Assembly: GCF_022436705.1 (NCBI RefSeq)
Contig: NZ_JAKUHT010000027.1
Location: 1-33,336 of the forward strand
DNA: 33,336 bases
Direction of reading: 5' to 3'
From: Nocardioides sp. CFH 31398
GTDB taxonomy: Bacteria; Actinomycetota; Actinomycetes; Propionibacteriales; Nocardioidaceae
Shown here: in pieces, positions 7,738 to 12,416 of the stretch
How the letters are laid out: each line of letters starts with the position of its first letter
How positions within the stretch are numbered: position 1 is the stretch's first letter
Notes under the pieces: model-generated
Seen by the model: the letters and a program-made list of their open reading frames with translations, nothing else
Databases searched by the model: none
What the model was told of the DNA's origin: nothing
Made by a program: the position numbers and the translations under genes

Positions 7738-7950
7738 CGCGAGTCGGCCCGAACGGCCGCCTGCGGGACGCCGAGTCGGCCCGAACGGTTGCCTCCAGGA
7801 CGCCGAGTCGGCCCGAACGGCCCCCTCCAGGACGCCGAGTCGGCCCGAACGGCCCCCTCCAGGACGCCGAGTCGGCCCGAACGGCCCCCTCCAGGACGCC
7901 GAGTCGGACCGAACGGCCGCATGGAGGACGCCGAGTCGGCCTGGGAGAGG
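7736..7950 (+). repeat. 32-bp tandem repeat array B (7 cores)
   Basis: The core GAGTCGG occurs at 7741, 7773, 7805, 7837, 7869, 7901 and 7933, always 32 nt apart. The shared part is GACGCCGAGTCGGCCCGAAC; the rest of each unit is GGCCCCCTCCAG in units 3-5, which are identical to each other, while outer units carry substitutions and unit 7 degenerates after the core. The array starts within the era stop codon and reads in the era direction. 32 is not a multiple of three and the open frames through it are only repeats of shifted translations, so it is not coding. Confidence 0.95.
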
Positions 7951-7990
7951 GGCGGCCAGTTCGGCCGAGCCGCCCGGAAGCTGTACTTCT

Positions 7991-8013
7991 GACGTCGTTC
8001 CCGACTCGACGCC
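7991..8013 (-). repeat. single inverted copy of the 32-bp repeat core
   Basis: Read on the minus strand this is GGCGTCGAGTCGGGAACG plus ACGTC, matching the shared core of the arrays but in the orientation of array C. It lies between arrays B and C. Confidence 0.65.
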
Positions 8014-8052
8014 GCCGCAGCCGCTGTCCACAGATCGACCCCACATGCGGGG

Positions 8053-8113
8053 GTACTCCCCTGACGAACCGTCGCGCCGGACCCTTCTGGACGACCGAAC
8101 TTCAGGGGACTAC
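8053..8113. repeat. 12-nt inverted repeat between the two arrays
   Basis: The arms are GTACTCCCCTGA (8053-8064) and TCAGGGGACTAC (8102-8113), 11 of 12 positions complementary, with a 37-nt loop. It lies near the centre of the convergent intergenic region and could form a hairpin in either transcript. Confidence 0.6.
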
Positions 8114-8154
8114 CTCACGGCTGGGCTCGCTGCTGTGGATGACGCGTCGCCACG

Positions 8155-8303
8155 GTGTGGGGCCGACTGGGCGTCGTACGACGGTGCGTTCGGGCCGACT
8201 GGGCGTCGTACGACGGTGCGTTCGGGCCGACTGGGCGTCGTACGACGGTGCGTTCGGGCCGACTGGGCGTCGTACGACGGTGCGTTCGGGCCGACTCGGC
8301 GTC
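8155..8303 (-). repeat. 32-bp tandem repeat array C (5 cores, opposite orientation)
   Basis: On the plus strand the complement of the core (GACTGGG, GACTCGG in the last copy) occurs at 8165, 8197, 8229, 8261 and 8293, exactly 32 nt apart. Read on the minus strand the unit is GACGCCCAGTCGGCCCGAAC followed by GCACCGTCGTAC. The gene-proximal copy has GAGTCGG, the others CAGTCGG. The array starts at the last base of the TAG stop of the minus-strand lipoprotein gene and reads in that gene's direction. With array B it brackets the convergent gap 7738-8302, which holds no gene. Confidence 0.95.
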
Positions 8304-9178
8304 TACGCCGGGGTCCAGCAGACGCCGTAGCGCTGGCCGGCGTCCCACTGCTCGGCGGTGGGGTACTCGTAACCGAAGCGGAAGTTCAGGGGGTCGGGGG
8401 CGGCGTCGCGGGCGGCGTCCTCGCAGACGCCGTCACCCGCGCCGGAGACCTGGTCCTCGCCGGGGTAGTCCTCGGTGTCGGCGAGCGGCACCGTCGCGAT
8501 CGCCCGCCAGGAGGCGTCGTCCGCGCTGCACGGGACGCGGTCGAACCCGTCGGTCCCCGGCTCGGCCGTGGCGCACAGCGCGTACGCCGCGGCGGCGTCG
8601 GGCCGGGAGAACAACCCCTCCAGCCGGCCGGTCAGCGGCAGCAGCTCGCCCTGGCGGGCCAGCGCGATGACGTCGCAGCGGTACCAGGACGCGCCCTCGT
8701 CGGACTGCTCGACGGTGGGGGAGAACCACACCGCCCGCAGCACGCTCAGGCGCAGGTCGTCCTCGCTGCCGCCGAGGAACTCGGCGAGCCGCGGCGGGCA
8801 CTGCTCGGCGGGCTGGGCCTGCGCCCGCTCGGAGTCCACCGCCAGCAGGTGGCCGTCGACGACGAGGTCGAGGTCGCCGACCGCGAAGGTGCGGGAGGTG
8901 TGTTCGGTGGTGCACTCGACGGGCTCCACCTCGCTCGTGGGCGCCAGCGCGTCGTCGAAGCCCAACGGGTAGCAGGTCTGCGGCTCGGGCCTCGTGGCGG
9001 CTGCGGGGTCGGGCTGGTCGCCCTCGGTGGTGGACGGCGTCGCGGACGACGGGTCGACCGACGACACGGCCGGGCTGGGCGAGCCGCCACTCGCCGGCTC
9101 GTCCGACCCGCCGCCGCAGCCGGCGAGCACCAGCAGGCCGGTGAGCGCGCCGGCGACCAGCAGGGTGCGGGAGGACAC
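8303..9178 (-). CDS. secreted lipoprotein, septum-formation-domain type (paralogue of the upstream gene)
   Basis: A 291-residue lipoprotein. The signal peptide (TLLVAGALTGLLVLAGC) ends in the lipobox LAGC, followed by a low-complexity Gly/Ser/Pro/Thr linker to about residue 65. Two C-x3-H type segments (VECTTEHTSRTFAVG near the N-terminus; VPCSADDASWRAIATVPL later) and scattered paired Cys resemble the 'septum formation' family of actinobacterial exported proteins. It aligns in order with the next gene upstream (WYRCD, GLFSRP/GLLSGV, FGYEY/FGWTA, ending GVCW/SICW), so the two are tandem paralogues. GTG at 9178 is chosen because it follows the upstream stop by 2 nt with GGAG before it. The exact function is unknown. 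Confidence 0.75.
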   Translation of the reverse strand: MSSRTLLVAGALTGLLVLAGCGGGSDEPASGGSPSPAVSSVDPSSATPSTTEGDQPDPAAATRPEPQTCYPLGFDDALAPTSEVEPVECTTEHTSRTFAVGDLDLVVDGHLLAVDSERAQAQPAEQCPPRLAEFLGGSEDDLRLSVLRAVWFSPTVEQSDEGASWYRCDVIALARQGELLPLTGRLEGLFSRPDAAAAYALCATAEPGTDGFDRVPCSADDASWRAIATVPLADTEDYPGEDQVSGAGDGVCEDAARDAAPDPLNFRFGYEYPTAEQWDAGQRYGVCWTPA

Positions 9179-9180
9179 GG

Positions 9181-9990
9181 TTACTGCTCCTTCGCCCAGC
9201 AGATGGAGCGGCGGTTGCCCGCCTCCCACTGGCCCTCGCCGAAGGCGGTCCAGCCGAACTCGTAGTCGAGCGGGTAGCCGAGCAGCGCGCCGACCTGGCT
9301 GGAGCAGGCGTCACGGCTGGTCACCTCGACCACCCGGTCGCCGGGCCACGGGTCGTCGTCCTCGCCCACCGGGACGGTCGACACGGCCCGCCACGTGTGC
9401 GGCTCGGTGCACGGGACCTTCTCGCCCTCGGCGACCGTGGGGCCGTCCGCGCAGACGGTCCAGCGGTCCTGGGGGACGCCGGACAGCAGACCCTCCGCGG
9501 TCTCGGGCAGGTCGACGTACCCGCCGTCGGTCACCCCGCCGCCGACGGCGTCGCAGCGGTACCACCGGGCCCCGCGGTCCCAGGCCTCCTCCGAGGGCCG
9601 GAACCAGGCCCAGCTGACGACCGAGCGCATCACCCGGGACTCGTCGCCGCCGACGAAACGACCGAACGCCCGCCCGCAGGTCCGGTAGGCGAAGGCCCCG
9701 AGGTCCGGGTCGTCGTACGACGCCTCCTCGAACCGGCCGGGCAGCTGGCCGACCGCGAAGGTCTCGGCCGTGTGGGGCTCCGCGCAGTCGACCGGGTCGG
9801 TGCTGTTGCTGGCCTGGGCGACGTCGTCGGGCGTCAGCACGCGGCACAGGCCGACCTCGGGGACCTCGACGGTGTCGGCCGAGACCTGCTCGGGGTCCTC
9901 GTTGTCACCACCGCCGCACGCGGTCAGCAGCAGGGGTGCGGCGAGGAGGAACCCGAGGCGGCGGCGCACCGGTGGGCGGACCTCCGCCAT
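9181..9990 (-). CDS. secreted lipoprotein, septum-formation-domain type
   Basis: A 269-residue lipoprotein with a basic N-terminus (RRRLG), hydrophobic core and lipobox LLTAC at about residue 25. Two repeated segments of the form V-x-C-x-E-P-H-T (VDCAEPHTAETFAVGQLP and VPCTEPHTWRAVSTVPVG) are the hallmark of the septum-formation-type domain, here duplicated within one chain. Further Cys (RTCGRAF, RWYRCD, RDACSS, SICW) probably form disulfides outside the membrane. GGAGGGGTGAC precedes the ATG. It lies 30 nt after the oxidoreductase gene on the same strand and 2 nt before its paralogue, so the three likely form one transcript. Confidence 0.78.
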   Translation of the reverse strand: MAEVRPPVRRRLGFLLAAPLLLTACGGGDNEDPEQVSADTVEVPEVGLCRVLTPDDVAQASNSTDPVDCAEPHTAETFAVGQLPGRFEEASYDDPDLGAFAYRTCGRAFGRFVGGDESRVMRSVVSWAWFRPSEEAWDRGARWYRCDAVGGGVTDGGYVDLPETAEGLLSGVPQDRWTVCADGPTVAEGEKVPCTEPHTWRAVSTVPVGEDDDPWPGDRVVEVTSRDACSSQVGALLGYPLDYEFGWTAFGEGQWEAGNRRSICWAKEQ

Positions 9991-10020
9991 GTCACCCCTC
10001 CCGGGTCCCGCGAGCGCGCG

Positions 10021-10506
10021 TCACGCGCCGATCAGTGCCGCGATCGTAGCGCCCAGCTCGTACGCCGCCGCGGTGTCCGCCTCCTCCACGTCGCCCAGGA
10101 CCGCCAGCACCTCGGCCGCACGCCGCCAGGGCAGGGCGCCGGCGACGGCCAGCACCGAGCGCTCCGCGCCCTCGGTGTCGTAGCGGCCGTGCACGTAGAG
10201 CCCGAACGGGATCCGACCGCCCGGCGCACCGCCGGCGGACCCGTCGTCGGACAGCGAGCCGCCCGCGTCCAGGAAGACGGTGTCGAAGAAGTGCTTGAGG
10301 GCCCCGCTCATGTAGCCGAAGTTCGCGGGCGTGCCGAGCAGGACGCCGTCCGCGGCGAGCAGGTCGTCGGCGGTGGCCTCGAGCGCGGGCCGCGCCACGA
10401 CGTCCACGCCGGCGACGGCGTCGTCGGAGGCCCCGGCGAGCACGGCGTCGGTCAGCGCGCGGACGGCGGGCGTCGGGGAGTGGTGGACGACCAGCAGGCG
10501 GGCCAT
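10021..10506 (-). CDS. flavodoxin/NAD(P)H-dependent FMN-reductase-like protein
   Basis: A 161-residue flavodoxin-fold protein. The N-terminal strand and phosphate loop region (MARLLVVHHSPTPAVRALTDAV) and the middle motif GVLLGTPANFGYMSGALKHFFD are typical of the NADPH-dependent FMN reductase/WrbA-like group. It probably binds FMN and reduces quinones or flavins in the cytosol; the partner is not evident. A longer open frame exists, but ATG at 10506 fits the fold. A TACGCT box lies 6 nt before this ATG with no Shine-Dalgarno sequence, so it is probably leaderless and divergent from the leuA leader. It heads the minus-strand group with the two lipoproteins. Confidence 0.82.
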   Translation of the reverse strand: MARLLVVHHSPTPAVRALTDAVLAGASDDAVAGVDVVARPALEATADDLLAADGVLLGTPANFGYMSGALKHFFDTVFLDAGGSLSDDGSAGGAPGGRIPFGLYVHGRYDTEGAERSVLAVAGALPWRRAAEVLAVLGDVEEADTAAAYELGATIAALIGA

Positions 10507-10532
10507 CCGGCGAGCGTAGGGCCCGGTCGCGC

Positions 10533-10538
10533 TAGGGT
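10533..10538 (+). promoter_or_regulatory. -10 box TAGGGT of the leuA leader transcript
   Basis: TAGGGT ends 7 nt before the ATG of the leader peptide at 10546, so the mRNA probably starts at the leader's start codon. Confidence 0.6.
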
Positions 10539-10545
10539 GGTGGCG

Positions 10546-10590
10546 ATGACGCGCCAGCGACTCCTCCTTCGTCGCCGCAGCGGGGCCTGA
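10546..10590 (+). CDS. leuL: leuA leader peptide (Leu-rich attenuator peptide)
   Basis: A 14-codon frame, MTRQRLLLRRRSGA, with three consecutive Leu codons (CTC CTC CTT) and ending 95 nt before leuA. Short leader peptides with runs of the end-product amino acid control leucine genes by ribosome-mediated attenuation; ribosomes stall on the Leu codons when charged tRNA-Leu is scarce. The frame begins 7 nt after a TAGGGT box (leaderless), and its last codons form the left arm of the hairpin at 10575-10611, which fits such a mechanism. It is too short for ordinary gene callers. The role is inferred from content and position. Confidence 0.75.
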   Translation: MTRQRLLLRRRSGA

Positions 10591-10611
10591 GAGCCGGTCC
10601 CCTCGCTGCGG
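10575..10611 (+). promoter_or_regulatory. attenuator-like hairpin overlapping the leader peptide stop
   Basis: CCGCAGCG (10575-10582) pairs perfectly with CGCTGCGG (10604-10611), extended inward by GGG/CCC across a one-base bulge (T10603), with a 14-nt loop containing the leader stop codon. A ribosome stalled on the Leu codons at 10561-10569 would cover or free the left arm. No U-tract follows. Confidence 0.6.
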
Positions 10612-10685
10612 AGAGCACGCCTGCGCCGGCTGGACCACCCAGGCCGCCCAGGCCGTCTCCACTCCGCACAGACGAGGACCATCGA

Positions 10686-12416
10686 ATGCCGTTCCAGACC
10701 CCCGAGGCGATCCAGAAGCCCAGCGGGATGCCCGTCGGGCGATACTCCGCCTTCCCGCCGATCGACCTGCCCGACCGCACCTGGCCGTCCCGGACGATCA
10801 CGCAGGCCCCCCGCTGGCTGTCCACCGACCTCCGTGACGGCAACCAGGCGCTGATCGACCCCATGACGCCGAGCCGCAAGTCGGCGATGTTCGACCTGCT
10901 GGTGCGCATGGGCTACAAGGAGATCGAGGTCGGTTTCCCGGCCGCGAGCGAGACCGACTACGCCTTCGTCCGCCAGCTCATCGAGGGCGACCGCATCCCC
11001 GACGACGTCACCATCTCCGTGCTGACGCAGGCCCGCGAGGACCTCATCGAGCGGTCCATCCAGTCGCTCGTCGGCGCCCGCAAGGCCACCGTGCACCTCT
11101 ACAACGCGGTCGCGCCGCTGTTCCGCCGCGTGGTCTTCCGCGCCGACCGCGACGAGGTCAAGGACATCGCCGTCCGCGGCACCGAGCTGTTCATGAAGCA
11201 CGCCGACAACCTGCTCGGGGCCACCGTGATCGGCTTCGAGTACTCCCCGGAGATCTTCACCGGCACCGAGCTCGAGTTCTCCGTCGAGGTCTGCGAGGCC
11301 GTCTGCGACGTCTGGCAGCCCGACGAGCACCGCGAGATCGTCCTCAACCTGCCGGCGACCGTCGAGATGTCGACGCCCAACACCTACGCCGACCAGATCG
11401 AGTGGTTCTCCCGCCAGCTCACCCGGCGCGACGCGACCGTCATCTCGCTGCACCCCCACAACGACCGCGGCACCGCGGTGGCGGCGACCGAGCTGGCGCT
11501 GATGGCCGGCGCGGACCGCGTCGAGGGCTGCCTGTTCGGCCACGGGGAGCGCACCGGCAACGTCTGCCTGGTCACCCTCGGCATGAACCTGCTCAGCCAG
11601 GGCGTCGACCCGATGATCGACTTCTCCGACATCGACGAGGTCCGGCGCACCGTCGAGTACTGCACCCAGCTGCCGGTCCATCCGCGACACCCGTACGCCG
11701 GCGACCTCGTCTACACCGCCTTCTCCGGCTCCCACCAGGACGCCATCAAGAAGGGCCTCGAGGCGCTGGAGGCCGAGGCGGCCGCGGCCGGTCACGACGT
11801 GTCCGAGCACCCCTGGGAGGCGCCGTACCTGCCGATCGACCCGAAGGACGTCGGTCGCAGCTACGAGGCCGTCATCCGGGTGAACAGCCAGTCCGGCAAG
11901 GGCGGCGTCGCCTACCTGCTCAAGGCCGAGCACAAGCTCGACCTGCCCCGCCGTGCGCAGATCGAGTTCAGCCGGGTCGTGCAGGAGCGCACGGACGCGG
12001 ACGGCGGTGAGCTCACCGCGGCGCAGATCTGGGAGGTCTTCAGCGCCGAGTACCTGGAGCGGACCGCCCCGCTCGCGCTCGACTCGGTCCGCACCTGGTC
12101 CGAGGAGGGCGAGCAGGACGGCCTGCGGGTCGGCGTCCGCGTGGACGGCGAGGAGATGACGCTGCACGGGTCGGGCAACGGTCCGATCGCCGCGTTCGTC
12201 CAGGCCCTGGCGACCCTCAAGGACGCCCACGGCGAGACGTACGACGTGCGCGTCCTCGACTACGCCGAGCACGCCCTGTCGTCGGGCGGCGACGCCATCG
12301 CCGCGGCGTACGTCGAGTGCGCCGTGGGGGAGAAGGTGCTGTGGGGCGTCGGCCTCGACGCCAACATCGTCACGGCGTCGCTGAAGGCCGTGGTCTCCGC
12401 CGTCAACCGCGGTTGA
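10686..12416 (+). CDS. leuA: 2-isopropylmalate synthase
   Basis: A 576-residue LeuA that condenses acetyl-CoA with 2-oxoisovalerate, the first committed step of leucine synthesis in the cytosol. STDLRDGNQAL (catalytic Arg-Asp near residue 50) opens the HMGL-type TIM barrel; SLHPHNDRGTAVA holds the metal-binding His pair; GCLFGHGERTGNV is the glycine-rich signature. The C-terminal ~150 residues form the leucine-binding regulatory domain (feedback inhibition). The length and N-terminal extension are those of actinobacterial LeuA. ATG at 10686 has GAGGA 7 nt upstream. Expression is probably under the leader peptide/hairpin just upstream. The 3' end overlaps the convergent kinase gene by 14 nt. 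Confidence 0.97.
   Translation: MPFQTPEAIQKPSGMPVGRYSAFPPIDLPDRTWPSRTITQAPRWLSTDLRDGNQALIDPMTPSRKSAMFDLLVRMGYKEIEVGFPAASETDYAFVRQLIEGDRIPDDVTISVLTQAREDLIERSIQSLVGARKATVHLYNAVAPLFRRVVFRADRDEVKDIAVRGTELFMKHADNLLGATVIGFEYSPEIFTGTELEFSVEVCEAVCDVWQPDEHREIVLNLPATVEMSTPNTYADQIEWFSRQLTRRDATVISLHPHNDRGTAVAATELALMAGADRVEGCLFGHGERTGNVCLVTLGMNLLSQGVDPMIDFSDIDEVRRTVEYCTQLPVHPRHPYAGDLVYTAFSGSHQDAIKKGLEALEAEAAAAGHDVSEHPWEAPYLPIDPKDVGRSYEAVIRVNSQSGKGGVAYLLKAEHKLDLPRRAQIEFSRVVQERTDADGGELTAAQIWEVFSAEYLERTAPLALDSVRTWSEEGEQDGLRVGVRVDGEEMTLHGSGNGPIAAFVQALATLKDAHGETYDVRVLDYAEHALSSGGDAIAAAYVECAVGEKVLWGVGLDANIVTASLKAVVSAVNRG

Noticed and set aside
7789..7992. Small open frames through arrays B and C (both strands) as repeat proteins
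   Set aside because: The 32-nt period is not a multiple of three, so the translations only cycle through three frames; no start signal or coding bias supports them.
8024..8142. Replication origin based on two DnaA-box-like sequences
   Set aside because: Only two imperfect 9-mers (CTGTCCACA, TCATCCACA), no A/T-rich unwinding region and no dnaA/dnaN nearby; chance matches are likely.
7736..8303. CRISPR array
   Set aside because: The units follow one another with a constant 32-nt period and near-identical 'variable' parts within each array; there are no unique spacers and no cas genes.
9397..10590. Long plus-strand open frame opposite the lipoproteins and the flavodoxin-type gene
   Set aside because: It is a frame shadow in very GC-rich DNA; the minus-strand proteins have signal peptides, lipoboxes and family motifs.
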